Shown piece after piece: positions 17,144 through 26,350 of a DNA stretch of 64,000 bases. How positions within the stretch are numbered: the stretch's first letter is position 1; each line of letters opens with the position of its first letter. Source of the stretch: JABFSM01 sp963762545. Lineage in GTDB: Bacteria; Gemmatimonadota; Gemmatimonadetes; Gemmatimonadales; GWC2-71-9. The position numbers and the translations under genes were made by a program. The DNA is taken from NCBI GenBank assembly GCA_963762545.1, contig CAVXLC010000001.1, positions 1,042,663 through 1,106,662 on the forward strand. The letters run 5' to 3'. Under the pieces are notes generated by a model, which ran no database searches, was not told where the DNA came from, and worked only from the letters and a program-made list of their open reading frames with translations.

Positions 17144-17513
17144 GGCCGGAAGTTAGTTGGGTAGGGACCGGATGGAAAGTCTGGATCTTGTTCTAATGCA
17201 TTGATATGTAATATCTTATGTCATTCCGGCAGGGACAGAATGAGGCCAATTGGCCCCCAAATGAGTCAATTTTCTATTGTGAGTGCTCACTATCGTCAAT
17301 GTCGCGCTAGCGGTCGCTCTCGTCGCAGATTAACTCATTCACATACAAGAGTTTAAGCCTCTGCAACCAGAAGAAACCGGTGTGAAAAAATCGACCGTGA
17401 GATATGGACCATCAGCATGCCAGCATGGCGCATATCTCGGCCCTCGGGGCCCTGACACTCGGTTATTGCCCGCGCCATAGCCCGCCGCTAGTTTACGCCC
17501 CGTCGCTGGACGA
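17144..17513. other. 370-bp AT-rich intergenic region without a gene
   Basis: Base composition is clearly lower in GC than the surroundings. It holds a perfect 12-bp palindrome GGCCAATTGGCC (17244-17255), smaller inverted repeats GATAT-gta-ATATC (17203-17215) and GTGAG-tg-CTCAC (17279-17290), and no open frame of note. It carries the start region of holB and a possible tRNA-Asn promoter. A small RNA is possible but I see no recognisable one. Confidence 0.6.
17466..17494 (+). promoter_or_regulatory. Possible tRNA-Asn promoter
   Basis: TTGCCC, 17 bp, TAGTTT, ending 19 nt before the mature tRNA 5' end. Matches to consensus are 4/6 and 3/6; position rather than sequence supports it. Confidence 0.3.
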
Positions 17514-17586
17514 TCCCGAGTAGCTCAGTTGGTAGAGCAGGTGACTGTTAATCACCGGGTCGGGGGTTCGAGTCCCTCCTCGGGAG
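17514..17586 (+). tRNA. tRNA-Asn (anticodon GTT)
   Basis: 73 nt. Acceptor TCCCGAG/CTCGGGA pairs perfectly, the anticodon loop CTGTTAA gives GTT, and the T-arm contains TTCGAGT. The discriminator is G; no CCA is encoded. It is a single-gene unit followed by a strong terminator. Confidence 0.95.
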
Positions 17587-17599
17587 TTCTCAAATGCAC

Positions 17600-17630
17600 A
17601 ACACCCCGTCGGACGGCCCGACGGGGTGTT
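17600..17630. terminator. Intrinsic terminator after tRNA-Asn, possibly bidirectional
   Basis: A 13-bp perfect stem (AACACCCCGTCGG with CCGACGGGGTGTT) encloses a 5-nt loop and is followed by TT-rich sequence (CTTGTTGTG). It ends tRNA-Asn on the plus strand and lies 36 bp past the response regulator stop on the minus strand, where the A-rich left flank could also serve that gene. Confidence 0.85.
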
Positions 17631-17666
17631 CTTGTTGTGCGCGACCGCCAGCCCCCCGCACCTCGG

Positions 17667-18047
17667 TCAGGACGCCGAGGACTCTCCCAGCGCCGACTCC
17701 ACCGCCTTCTTGAGCTCCTGGCCGGTGAACGGCTTGGAGAGGACCTCGACCGCTCCGAATTTTCGCGCGACGGAAAGGTACTCCTCGGCCTCGACCCGGC
17801 CCCCGCCGGAGATTGCCAGCACCCGGACGGCCGGATTGATCCGCCGCAGCTGCTGGATGACCTCGAGCCCGTCGATGTCGGGCATGATCAGGTCGGTAAT
17901 GACGAGGTCGGCGGGCCGCTCGCGGTAGTAATCGATGGCCCCATAACCATCCCCAGTGCTATGCACCTGGTAACCGGCGCGCTCGAGCATCTTGTGCACG
18001 GCGCCCCGGCTGAGGTCATCGTCGTCGATCAGCAGAATACTCTTCAT
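17667..18047 (-). CDS. Single-domain response regulator (CheY-like)
   Basis: 126 aa, a receiver domain only. Acidic pocket IDDDD (residues 7-11), phosphoacceptor Asp52 in VITDLIMPDIDG, Ser80 in the switch position and Lys105 in LSKPF are all present, so it should be phosphorylated. No output domain and no histidine kinase gene are nearby; the cognate kinase is elsewhere. An alternative ATG at 18056 adds three residues but overlaps the promoter -10 box, so 18047 is preferred. Confidence 0.9.
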   Translation of the reverse strand: MKSILLIDDDDLSRGAVHKMLERAGYQVHSTGDGYGAIDYYRERPADLVITDLIMPDIDGLEVIQQLRRINPAVRVLAISGGGRVEAEEYLSVARKFGAVEVLSKPFTGQELKKAVESALGESSAS

Positions 18048-18055
18048 GAAGGTCA

Positions 18056-18084
18056 TATATACGGCAAATGAATTCGTCTGCCAA
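18056..18084 (-). promoter_or_regulatory. Promoter of the response regulator gene
   Basis: On the minus strand TTGGCA (18084-18079), 17 bp, TATATA (18061-18056). The -35 matches 5 of 6 and the -10 matches 4 of 6 consensus bases. The expected transcription start is within a few bases of the ATG at 18047, so the mRNA would be nearly leaderless. Confidence 0.55.
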
Positions 18085-18113
18085 CGGGGGTGGGAGGTCC
18101 ACAGGTCCGGAGT

Positions 18114-18119
18114 TACAAT
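18114..18119 (+). promoter_or_regulatory. -10 box TACAAT six nt before the antiporter ATG
   Basis: TACAAT matches 5 of 6 -10 consensus bases and lies exactly 6 nt from the start codon; no good -35 is present. It implies a leaderless transcript. Confidence 0.35.
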
Positions 18120-18125
18120 CCCCCG

Positions 18126-20258
18126 ATGACTTCCGGGGCGGCCCACTTCTTCGTGCGCGACCTCGCGCTGATCCTCGGCACGGCCGCCATTTCCACCGCT
18201 CTGTTCCAGCGCCTCAAACTCCCCGTCATTGTCGGATATCTTCTTGCTGGGATGGTGGTTGGGCCGCTGACACCGTGGCCGCTGATTCACGATCCGGACA
18301 CCATTCGCACGTTGGCGGAGCTCGGCGTGGTCCTGCTGCTCTTCTGCATCGGCCTGGACTTCCGATTCCGCAAGCTGGTCTCGCTCGGCCCGAGGGTGGC
18401 CCTGGCCACCTTGGTGGAAGTCGGGCTGATGCTGCTGCTCGGGTACGAGGTATCCCGCGTGCTGGGGTGGGACACGCTGCCCAGCATGGTGGGGGCAGGA
18501 ATCGTGGCGATCTCGAGCACGATGGTCGTCTCTCGGACCCTGGCCGACAATCATGCCGATCGGCGACTCCGGGACATCGTGTTCGGTGTCCTGGTCATGG
18601 AGGATCTCGCCGCCATACTCCTCATCGCGGTCCTGACGACGCTCGCCGGCGGCGCGGCGTTTTCCGGGTCCATGCTCAGCGCCACGCTGGGCCGACTGGG
18701 ACTCTTTCTGCTGCTGCTCTACGGGGGCGGTCTGCTGATCGTCCCGCGGGCAATCCGGCTCGCCCTCTCGTTTCGTCGCCAGGAGACCACCCTGGTGGCC
18801 TCGCTCGGGGTGTGTTTCGCGATCGCGAGCGTGGCGTTCGCCGCCGGATATTCCGTGGCACTGGGCGGATTCATCGCCGGAACGCTGGTGGCCGAATCGG
18901 GAAAGCATCGGATTGTCGAAGAGACCATTCGCCCGGTCGCCGACATGTTCACCGCGATCTTCTTCGTGGCGGTCGGGATGTTGTTCCAGCCCGGCGCGGC
19001 CCTCGACGCCTGGCCCGCGGTGCTGGCCTTCACGCTGCTCGTCCTGGTCGGCAAGCTGGTCGGGGTCACCTCCGGGGTCTTTCTGGCCGGCTACGGGACC
19101 CGCGATAGTATCCGCGCCGGGATGAATCTTTCGCAGATCGGCGAGTTCTCGTTCGTCATCGCCGGTCTCGCGTCGGCTCAGGCGGTGGCGTCGGGCCAGC
19201 TCTACGCGGTCGCAGTGGCGGTGGCCACGATTACCGCGTTCACGACGCCGATCATGGCCCGGCGGAGCGATGCGGTGGCGTCCTGGGTCGATCGGGTTCT
19301 CCCCCATCCGATCCAGACCGTCGCCACGCTGTACTCGTCCTGGGTGGAGCTCCTGGTGGCTCCCAAGCCCCGGGACGGCCCGGCCGCGCTGCGGCGGAAA
19401 CTGATTCGCTTCCTCGCGCTGGATGCCGGGGGCGTCACGGCGGCGATCATCGCGACCTCGCTGGCCTATGGGAAGCTCCCGGCCTGGCTCGGCCCCGTCC
19501 GGGCCGAGTCCCTCGAGTTCCGCCTGGGCCTGCTCGCAGCCGGCGCACTCGTCGCGCTGCCGTTCGCCGTGGCGCTGGTCCGAACGGTTCGCCGCCTGGC
19601 CCAGGTGCTGGGAGAGTCGGCGCTGCCCAAGCCGGCCAAGGGTGTGGACCAGGGCTTCGCCCCCCGCCGGACGCTCATCGTCACCCTGCAGATCGGTATG
19701 GTGCTCGCGCTCGCCGTGCCCATCACGCTGCTCACGCTTCCCTTCGTGCCGCCGTACGGCATTCCCGGCGTCGTGGTGGCCTACCTGCTCGTGCTGGCGG
19801 TGGGGTTCTGGCGGACCGCCACCGATCTCGACAAGCACACCCGCGCCGGGGCCGAGCTGGTGATGCACGTGCTGGCGAAACAGGGCCACGCGGGAGATAC
19901 CGGCACGTTCGAGGTGGTGCGCGGGCTGCTGCCGGGGCTCGGGACGATCGTGCCGCTGGAAGTGGCGCAGGGAAGCGAGGCGGCGGGGAGGACCCTCGGG
20001 GATCTGAACCTGCGCGGGCGCACCGGCGCCACCGTGGTGGCGCTGTCGCGCTACGGTCAGCGCATGCCGCTGCCCACCGCAACCACTCTGCTCGAGGGCG
20101 GCGACATGCTGGCGCTCACCGGGAGCGGGAACGCGATCGAGCTCGCGGCAGCTCTGCTGCGCGCCAGAGATACCAGCTCGCCACCGAGCGATAAGGACGC
20201 CACCGCTCGCCCCGGCGCAGCACCGCCTCCGGCTCCGGGAGCTCCCGTCGCTTCATGA
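18126..20258 (+). CDS. CPA2-family cation:proton antiporter (Kef type) with TrkA-C domain
   Basis: 710 aa. The N-terminal 380 residues carry about 12 hydrophobic segments with CPA2 features (VIVGYLLAGMVVGP, LGVVLLLFCIGLDF, QIGEFSFVIAGL). Three more membrane segments follow, then a soluble C-terminal region (about 585-680) resembling TrkA-C, a ligand-binding regulatory domain. No TrkA-N (nucleotide-binding) domain is seen. It probably exchanges K+ or Na+ for H+. The last 30 residues are a Pro/Ala/Ser tail that lies over the 3' end of the convergent glycosylase gene. Confidence 0.88.
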   Translation: MTSGAAHFFVRDLALILGTAAISTALFQRLKLPVIVGYLLAGMVVGPLTPWPLIHDPDTIRTLAELGVVLLLFCIGLDFRFRKLVSLGPRVALATLVEVGLMLLLGYEVSRVLGWDTLPSMVGAGIVAISSTMVVSRTLADNHADRRLRDIVFGVLVMEDLAAILLIAVLTTLAGGAAFSGSMLSATLGRLGLFLLLLYGGGLLIVPRAIRLALSFRRQETTLVASLGVCFAIASVAFAAGYSVALGGFIAGTLVAESGKHRIVEETIRPVADMFTAIFFVAVGMLFQPGAALDAWPAVLAFTLLVLVGKLVGVTSGVFLAGYGTRDSIRAGMNLSQIGEFSFVIAGLASAQAVASGQLYAVAVAVATITAFTTPIMARRSDAVASWVDRVLPHPIQTVATLYSSWVELLVAPKPRDGPAALRRKLIRFLALDAGGVTAAIIATSLAYGKLPAWLGPVRAESLEFRLGLLAAGALVALPFAVALVRTVRRLAQVLGESALPKPAKGVDQGFAPRRTLIVTLQIGMVLALAVPITLLTLPFVPPYGIPGVVVAYLLVLAVGFWRTATDLDKHTRAGAELVMHVLAKQGHAGDTGTFEVVRGLLPGLGTIVPLEVAQGSEAAGRTLGDLNLRGRTGATVVALSRYGQRMPLPTATTLLEGGDMLALTGSGNAIELAAALLRARDTSSPPSDKDATARPGAAPPPAPGAPVAS

Positions 20259-20805
20259 TGCGAGCCAGGCCCTTGCGCACGCCCAGATCGTGGGCCGGCA
20301 GGACGTCGGGATGGCCGATGCGGAACAGCAGCAGCATTTCGACGGTCCACCGTCCGATGCCGCGCACCACGGTGATTCGCTCGACCACCTCGTCGGGAGA
20401 CATCCGGCGCAGCACCGGGATCGGGGGAATCGTCCCCCGGGCCGCGTGTTCGGCCAGATCCCGAATGGCTCGGGCCTTCGCCTCGGAGAGTCCCGCCGCG
20501 CGCATTGCGGCGTGCGGCGTCGCGAGCACGGCCTCGGGCTCGGGAAATTCCGGGGCCTGGTACAGGGCCCGGAACCGGCCGAAAATGGTGGCCGCGGCCT
20601 TTCCCGAGAGCTGCTGATACACGATGCTGTGCGCCAGGGCTTCGAAGGCGGTGGCAGCCGACGGCGGAGGAAAGCCGGGTCCGCCCACGCGCTCGATGAC
20701 GGCGCCGAGGGCCCGGTCTCGGGAGGCAAGCGCCCGGCAGGCGGCCTTCCAGTCCACCGCCGCCACGCCGTGGCCGGGCCAGAGACAGAGAATCTTGTTG
20801 GTCAC
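20116..20805 (-). CDS. DNA-3-methyladenine glycosylase, AlkA-like (HhH-GPD)
   Basis: 229 aa from a GTG start. The HhH-GPD fold shows in ALAHSIVYQQLSGKAA, the hairpin VRGIGRWTVEMLLLF with the following LPAHDLGVRKG (catalytic Asp), and the closing WRPYRSVASWYLWR. It excises alkylated purines. TAAGAT sits 6 nt before the start codon. Its final 47 codons (143 bp) overlap the antiporter gene on the other strand, and they include the conserved WRPYRS segment. Confidence 0.9.
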   Translation of the reverse strand: MTNKILCLWPGHGVAAVDWKAACRALASRDRALGAVIERVGGPGFPPPSAATAFEALAHSIVYQQLSGKAAATIFGRFRALYQAPEFPEPEAVLATPHAAMRAAGLSEAKARAIRDLAEHAARGTIPPIPVLRRMSPDEVVERITVVRGIGRWTVEMLLLFRIGHPDVLPAHDLGVRKGLARIMKRRELPEPEAVLRRGERWRPYRSVASWYLWRAAELPRARSRSRSR

Positions 20806-20858
20806 CCGGGAATCTTACCCGACCGGGTGTCACGACGCCGAATTCGTGGAGTTCCTCA

Positions 20859-22349
20859 ATGGCAAGTGAGCTGCCCACACTCGAGCCGGAAGCGTTCCGA
20901 CGCCAGGCCCACCAGCTGGTCGACTGGATGGCCGAGTACCTGGTCCGGGTTGGCACCCTGCCGGTGCAGCCGGCCGCCGAACCGGGCGCCATCCGGTCGC
21001 AGCTTCCCGTGGAGGCCCCCGAGGTGCCGGAACCGTTTGAGCGGATCATGGAGGACTTCGAGCGTCTCATCATGCCGGGTCTGACCCATTGGGGCCACCC
21101 CGGTTTCTTCGCCTATTTCCCCGCCAATACGAGCCCGCCGTCGATCCTGGCCGAAATGCTCACGGCCACTCTCGGTGCTCAATGCATGTCCTGGAACACC
21201 AGCCCGGCGGCCACCGAGCTGGAGCAGGTCGCGATGGGTTGGCTCCGGACGCTGGCAGGATTGCCCGAGGGATTCAGCGGCGTGATTCAGGATACCGCCT
21301 CCACCGCGACGCTGGTGGCGTTGATCACCGCGCGGGACCAGGCCCTCGGTCGCAAGGATGCAGGATCGGTTGACCGGCTCACGGTCTACGCATCCGAAGA
21401 AGCCCATTCCTCGGTGTCGAAGGGAGCTCGCCTGGCGGGGTTCGGCCCGGATCGGGTCCGGGCGATCCCGGCCGACGCTTCGTTTGCCATGCGGGACGGG
21501 CTGCTGGCCGAGGCCATCGCTGCCGACCGCGCGGCGGGGCTGGTGCCGGCCTGCGTGGTGGCAACGGTCGGCACCACATCGTCCACCGGGATCGATCCGG
21601 TTCCCGCCGTCGCCGCCATCTGCCGCCGGGAAGGAGTCTGGCTGCATGTGGACGCGGCCTGGGCGGGCAACGCGGCAATCGTGCCGGAAATGCGCTGGAT
21701 CTTCGACGGGGTCGACCAGGCCGACAGCCTGGTCTTCAACCCGCACAAGTGGCTGCTGGTGAATTTCGATTGCACCGCGTATTTCGTGCGGGACGGGGAG
21801 GCCCTGCTCCGATCCTTCGCCACCTCACCCGCCTATCTCAAGACCGCCCACGACAACCGGGTGGTCAACTACCGGGACTGGGGAATTCAGATGGGCCGGC
21901 GCTTCCGGGCCCTCAAGCTCTGGTTCGTGCTGCGCAGCTACGGCGCGGAGGGCCTGCGGGCCATGATCCGCGAGCACATCCGGCTGGGACGGCTGCTCGC
22001 GGGGTGGGTCGAGGCGGACCCGCGCTTCGAGCTGATGGCGCCGGCCCCCCTCGGACTCGTGGCCTTCCGATACCTGGGGCGGCAGGACGGGAGGTCGGAC
22101 CCGCCGGAGGCTCCCGACGGCCCGGAGCTGGACGCGCTCAACGAGCGGCTCCTGCAGCGGCTCCACGCCAGCGGACGGATCATGCTGACGCAAACCCGTC
22201 TCAAGGGGAAGTACGCGCTCCGGGTCGCCCTCGGTCACCTTACGACGAGGGAGGCCGATGTGCGAAGGGCCTGGGACATGATTCGAGCGGCGGCCGACCT
22301 CGAAAGCCGGAGCGCCGCTGCGTCAGGGGGCCAGCGAGCCGGCGAGTGA
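20859..22349 (+). CDS. Group II PLP-dependent amino acid decarboxylase
   Basis: 496 aa, typical length for aromatic-L-amino-acid decarboxylases. Motifs: GHPGFFAYFP near the N-terminus, QDTASTATLVAL, LHVDAAWAGNAA with the PLP-contacting Asp, and FNPHKWLLVNFDC with the Schiff-base Lys. The family decarboxylates Tyr, Trp, Phe or DOPA; the exact substrate is not evident. It stands alone, and its last 27 bp overlap uvrA in convergent orientation. Confidence 0.9.
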   Translation: MASELPTLEPEAFRRQAHQLVDWMAEYLVRVGTLPVQPAAEPGAIRSQLPVEAPEVPEPFERIMEDFERLIMPGLTHWGHPGFFAYFPANTSPPSILAEMLTATLGAQCMSWNTSPAATELEQVAMGWLRTLAGLPEGFSGVIQDTASTATLVALITARDQALGRKDAGSVDRLTVYASEEAHSSVSKGARLAGFGPDRVRAIPADASFAMRDGLLAEAIAADRAAGLVPACVVATVGTTSSTGIDPVPAVAAICRREGVWLHVDAAWAGNAAIVPEMRWIFDGVDQADSLVFNPHKWLLVNFDCTAYFVRDGEALLRSFATSPAYLKTAHDNRVVNYRDWGIQMGRRFRALKLWFVLRSYGAEGLRAMIREHIRLGRLLAGWVEADPRFELMAPAPLGLVAFRYLGRQDGRSDPPEAPDGPELDALNERLLQRLHASGRIMLTQTRLKGKYALRVALGHLTTREADVRRAWDMIRAAADLESRSAAASGGQRAGE

Positions 22350-25142
22350 GCGCGGCGCCGGAGCGGCGGCCTCCCGCAACGCCTCCTGGAGATAGCGCCC
22401 GGTGTGGGACGCCGTGCAGGCCGCCACCTGCTCCGGCGTGCCCTGCACCACGATCCGGCCGCCGTCGTCTCCGGCCTCGGGGCCCAGATCGATTACCCAG
22501 TCCGCCCGCTTGATCACGTCGGTGTGGTGCTCGATGACCAGGACCGTGTGTCCCGCGTCCACCAGCCGGTCGAGGACCTGCATCAGCACCCGCACATCAT
22601 CCAGATGCAGGCCGGTCGTGGGCTCATCGAGGAGGTAGAGCTTGCGCCCGTCCCGCTTCCCGGCCTGGGCCAGTTCCCGCGCGATCTTGAGCCGCTGGGC
22701 CTCGCCGCCGGACAGGGTGGTGGCAGGCTGCCCCAGCCGCAGATACCCCAGCCCGACCTGCTGGAGCTGCCAGAGCGAGGCGCCCAGCTTCGGCTGGTGC
22801 CGGAACCGCGTGATCGCCTCGTCCACGGTCCATTCCAGCACGTCGTGGATCGACACGCCGTTGATGCGGACCTCCAGCACCTCCCGCTTGAAACGGGTTC
22901 CTCCGCATGCGTCGCAGGGGACGTAGACGTCGGCGAGGAAGACCATCTCGACCAGTACCGAGCCGGCGCCCTCGCACTGCTCGCAGCGGCCGCCGGGGAG
23001 GTTGAACGAGAAGGTGGCCGGCGTATACTTGCGCTGCCGCGCCAGCGGCTGACTCGCATAGAGCTCCCGAATCTCGTCGAACGCCTTGATGTAGGTGATC
23101 GGATTGGACCGGGGCGACCGCCCGATGGGTGATTGATCCACCAGCACCACGTCCTTGAGGTGCTCCCACCCGGTGAGCGAGGCGACCGCTCCGACCGGCT
23201 CTCCCAGGTGCGATTTGGCCGAGTGCCCGCCATGGAGCCGGGCTTCGAGATTGCGGTAGAGGACGTCGTGCACCAGGGTGCTCTTACCGCTGCCGGAAAC
23301 TCCGGTGACCGCGGTCAGCGTCCCCAGGGGGATGTCCGCATCCACGCCCTTGAGGTTGTGGAGAGCCGCGCCCCGCACCGTGATCCAGAGCGGACCGGAG
23401 GGGCGTCGGACACTGGGCACCCCGATCCGTTTGGCGCCGGTCAGGTACTCCCCGGTCAGGGAGTTCCCCACGCCCGCCACCGGCCCGGCGTAGACCACGC
23501 GTCCCCCGTGCTCGCCGCTCCCCGGGCCAAGCTCCAGCATGAAATCCGCCTGGCGGATGGCGCTCAGGTCGTGCTCGACGACCAGGACCGAGTTGCCCCC
23601 GTCGCGCAGCCGGCGGAGCAGTGCGAGCAGCCGGTCGGTATCGCGGGGGTGCAGCCCGACCGAGGGCTCGTCGAGCACGTACATGGCATCCACCAGCCGG
23701 GCGCCCAGCGCGTTGGAGAGGGCGATGCGTTGCGCCTCACCTCCCGAGAGGGTGCGGGTCTGGCGGTCCAGGGTCAGGTAGCCCAGCCCGACATCCAGCA
23801 GGAACTCGACCCGGGCCGAGAGCTCTTCCATGACGTGGGCGCCGATCTCCCGGGCGGACCCCGCCAGGGGGAGGGCCCGGAGCCAGGGCGCCAGTCCGCT
23901 CAATGGCAGGGCGGCCACATCGGCGATGGTCCGGTCCGCAAGCCGGACGGCCCGGGCATGCTCGTTGAGCCGGGTGCCGCCGCAGGCCGGGCAGACTCTG
24001 GCCAGCTGATACTGCCGGAGGAAGACCCGGACGTACTGCTTGTACCGCTTTTCCTCCAGCCCCTTGAGAAAAGGGAAAATGCCGAGGTAGCGGCCGGTCT
24101 TGCCGTGCAGGAGCTCCCGCCGAACGTTCGCCTTGAGCGTCTTCCACGGCTTGGCCGGGTCGGCGTCGAGCTTGCGCGCGGTATCCAGGAGGAGCTTGCG
24201 CCGCGCCTCGTAGCGCGGCTTGGTCCACGGGTCGATGGCGCCTTCAATCAGACTTCGGGAGGGGTTGGGCACGATGAGCGATTCGTCGTACTCCAGCACC
24301 GCTCCGAAGCCGTTGCAGCCGCCGCAGGCGCCCCGCGGGTTATTGAAGGAGAAGAGCAGCGGGGTCTGGGGCACCGCCGGCGTGTCGCAGGCGCTGCAGG
24401 CCAGGTGCTCGGTGAACCGGAGCCGGCCGCCCTCGTGAAGCACCACCGCCACGCCTTCCCCCTCGGCGAAGGCGAGGGCCACCGCCTCGGCGAGACGGGA
24501 CCCGGCCGTGGCCCGCTGGCGATCCACCACCACCAGTACCTCGGTGGCCCGGGTCAGGTCGGTCCCTTGCGGGAGTTCCTCCAGGTGGTAGTCTCTCCCG
24601 TCGGCCACGACCCGGAGGAATCCCAGGGCACGCAGGTTTTCGACCAGCGCCTGGTGGGTGACGCGAGCCGATTCCGGGACCGGAAAGGCCACGACCACCT
24701 GGACGTCCCCCAGCTCGGCGATCCTGAGGACCGCCGAGTCGGTGGTATCCCGCGCCACCGGATGGCCGCACTTCCGGCAGAACGGGGTGCCGACCCGGGC
24801 GAACAACAGACGGAGAAAATCGTAGACCTCGGTCGCGGTGCCGACGGTCGAGCGGCTGGAGACGGTGGGATTCCGCTGCTCGATCGCGACGGCCGGGGCG
24901 ATCCCCTCGAGCCGGTCCACCAGGGGCTTGGGCATCCGCTCGAGAAACTGCTTCGCATAGGTCGAGAGCGATTCGATGTAGCGGCGCTGGCCTTCGGCGT
25001 AGAGGGTGTCGAACGCCAGGCTGCTCTTGCCCGAGCCGGACGGACCGGTCACCACCACCAGGCGGCGCCGGGGCAGGTCCACGGTGATGCCCTTGAGGTT
25101 GTGCTGGCGGGCGTTGACGATGCGCAGAACGGAGTCGGCCAC
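22323..25142 (-). CDS. uvrA: UvrABC system protein A
   Basis: 939 aa from a GTG start. Two ABC ATPase modules: Walker A GPSGSGKSSLAFDT near residue 32 and GVSGSGKSTLVHDV near 620; signatures LSGGEAQRI and LSGGEAQRLK; and CxxC zinc modules (CRKCGHPV, CSACDTP, CEQCEGAGS, CDACGGTR). It detects bulky DNA lesions and loads UvrB. TATTCT lies 6 nt before the start codon. mfd, which recruits UvrA at stalled polymerase, is also in this window at 52203. Confidence 0.98.
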   Translation of the reverse strand: MADSVLRIVNARQHNLKGITVDLPRRRLVVVTGPSGSGKSSLAFDTLYAEGQRRYIESLSTYAKQFLERMPKPLVDRLEGIAPAVAIEQRNPTVSSRSTVGTATEVYDFLRLLFARVGTPFCRKCGHPVARDTTDSAVLRIAELGDVQVVVAFPVPESARVTHQALVENLRALGFLRVVADGRDYHLEELPQGTDLTRATEVLVVVDRQRATAGSRLAEAVALAFAEGEGVAVVLHEGGRLRFTEHLACSACDTPAVPQTPLLFSFNNPRGACGGCNGFGAVLEYDESLIVPNPSRSLIEGAIDPWTKPRYEARRKLLLDTARKLDADPAKPWKTLKANVRRELLHGKTGRYLGIFPFLKGLEEKRYKQYVRVFLRQYQLARVCPACGGTRLNEHARAVRLADRTIADVAALPLSGLAPWLRALPLAGSAREIGAHVMEELSARVEFLLDVGLGYLTLDRQTRTLSGGEAQRIALSNALGARLVDAMYVLDEPSVGLHPRDTDRLLALLRRLRDGGNSVLVVEHDLSAIRQADFMLELGPGSGEHGGRVVYAGPVAGVGNSLTGEYLTGAKRIGVPSVRRPSGPLWITVRGAALHNLKGVDADIPLGTLTAVTGVSGSGKSTLVHDVLYRNLEARLHGGHSAKSHLGEPVGAVASLTGWEHLKDVVLVDQSPIGRSPRSNPITYIKAFDEIRELYASQPLARQRKYTPATFSFNLPGGRCEQCEGAGSVLVEMVFLADVYVPCDACGGTRFKREVLEVRINGVSIHDVLEWTVDEAITRFRHQPKLGASLWQLQQVGLGYLRLGQPATTLSGGEAQRLKIARELAQAGKRDGRKLYLLDEPTTGLHLDDVRVLMQVLDRLVDAGHTVLVIEHHTDVIKRADWVIDLGPEAGDDGGRIVVQGTPEQVAACTASHTGRYLQEALREAAAPAPRSLAGSLAP

Positions 25143-25182
25143 GCATGAAGAATAAGGGGACGGCGATTAGGTTAGAGGCCAC

Positions 25183-26277
25183 ATGGCCAGATTGCTGACC
25201 CCCCGGCTCCTCCGGCGAGGATTCGAGCTCTTCTTCCTCGCGTCGCTGATCGGGTTCGGCGCCCTCCTCTACTACAGCAACAACTTCGGCGCCTTCCTCG
25301 CGGCCATCCCGCGGATCCAGTGGCTCTGGATCCTGGCCGGGCTCGGGCTGGCGTCGATGGACTGGATCGGAGGCGGGCTCAGGCTCTGGATCCTGGCCCG
25401 CGAGATCCACCCCAATCCCTCGTTCAAGGGACTGGTGCTCGCGGGCGGTATGGGCGCCTGGGCCTCGTACCTGACCCCGCTGCAGTCCGGCAATGCGCCG
25501 ATGACCATCTACACCATGAAGCGCTACGGGATTCCCGTCCCCATCGCGCTCACCCTGGTGCTGATGTCCTTCGTCTCCACGGTCGCGTTCTTCGGGATTG
25601 CCGGCCCGATTGCCATCGTCTTCGGCGCGGGGAAGTCCCTGGGCCAGCATGGCGTGGTGCTGGGGATCTCGCTCTACGATCTCTTTCTGGCCAGCCTCGG
25701 CATCTTCGTCTTTCTGTTCGGGGTGCTGATCGTGCTGGTGATCTGGCCCCGCGCCCTCCACGCGGTGCTGCGGAAGATCATCGGATTCGTGGGCCGACGG
25801 AGCACCAAGGTGGCCGCGCGGCTCGCCCAGCTCGAGAAGGGTATCGACGAAGCCCGCGATGCGATGACGGCGTTCAACACGCCGCGCGGGTGGCTCGCCC
25901 TGCTGTGGGCCACCATCGTCTCCGGGCCCTCCCATGCGAACAAACTGTTGTCGGGGTACGTGGCGCTGCGGGCCATCGGCATCGAGGCCCATTTCGTGGA
26001 TGTGCTGCTGCTCCAGACCCTGATCACCTTTCTGCTCTATTTCTTCGCTCCGACTCCCGGGGGATCCGGCATCGCGGAGCTGTTGTCGGCCGCGGTCATG
26101 TCGATCTACGTCCCGCGCCCGCTTACGGCGCTGTACACCCTGATCTGGCGCATGATCATCAGCTACTTCACCATCGGGTTCGGCACCGTGGTGTTCTCGC
26201 ACTGGGTGCGCCAGGGCCTCAAGGGCGTCGAAAGCGACACCTCGGGGCTGGCCGTCGAGGTCCCCCCCGGGACATAG
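25183..26277 (+). CDS. Flippase-like / lysylphosphatidylglycerol synthase TM-domain protein
   Basis: 364 aa with about eight hydrophobic segments and the family pattern (GGGLRLWIL, GMGAWASYLTPLQSGNAP, FFAPTPGGSGIAE). This is the membrane-only form (YbhN/UPF0104-like), lacking the aminoacyl-transfer domain, and is thought to move lipid-linked molecules. It is divergent from uvrA and 73 bp ahead of the FHA gene. Substrate unknown. Confidence 0.82.
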   Translation: MARLLTPRLLRRGFELFFLASLIGFGALLYYSNNFGAFLAAIPRIQWLWILAGLGLASMDWIGGGLRLWILAREIHPNPSFKGLVLAGGMGAWASYLTPLQSGNAPMTIYTMKRYGIPVPIALTLVLMSFVSTVAFFGIAGPIAIVFGAGKSLGQHGVVLGISLYDLFLASLGIFVFLFGVLIVLVIWPRALHAVLRKIIGFVGRRSTKVAARLAQLEKGIDEARDAMTAFNTPRGWLALLWATIVSGPSHANKLLSGYVALRAIGIEAHFVDVLLLQTLITFLLYFFAPTPGGSGIAELLSAAVMSIYVPRPLTALYTLIWRMIISYFTIGFGTVVFSHWVRQGLKGVESDTSGLAVEVPPGT

Positions 26278-26350
26278 CCGGTTTCCTTGCCACCCGGGCG
26301 GCCGGAGCCTACGTTTGAGCTGACCGTTTCCCGTGGGAAGTCTCGGACGA

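Noticed and set aside
17279..17290. GTGAGTGCTCAC as a possible operator or terminator
   Set aside because: Arms of only 5 bp with a 2-nt spacer and no U-run; no nearby regulator. Not reported as a site of its own.
18057..19889. Long minus-strand frame continuous with the response regulator, which would give a 740-residue fusion
   Set aside because: The added part is Gln/His/Gly/Arg-rich shadow sequence of the antiporter. The promoter TTGGCA-17-TATATA and the ATG at 18047 define a single-domain protein.
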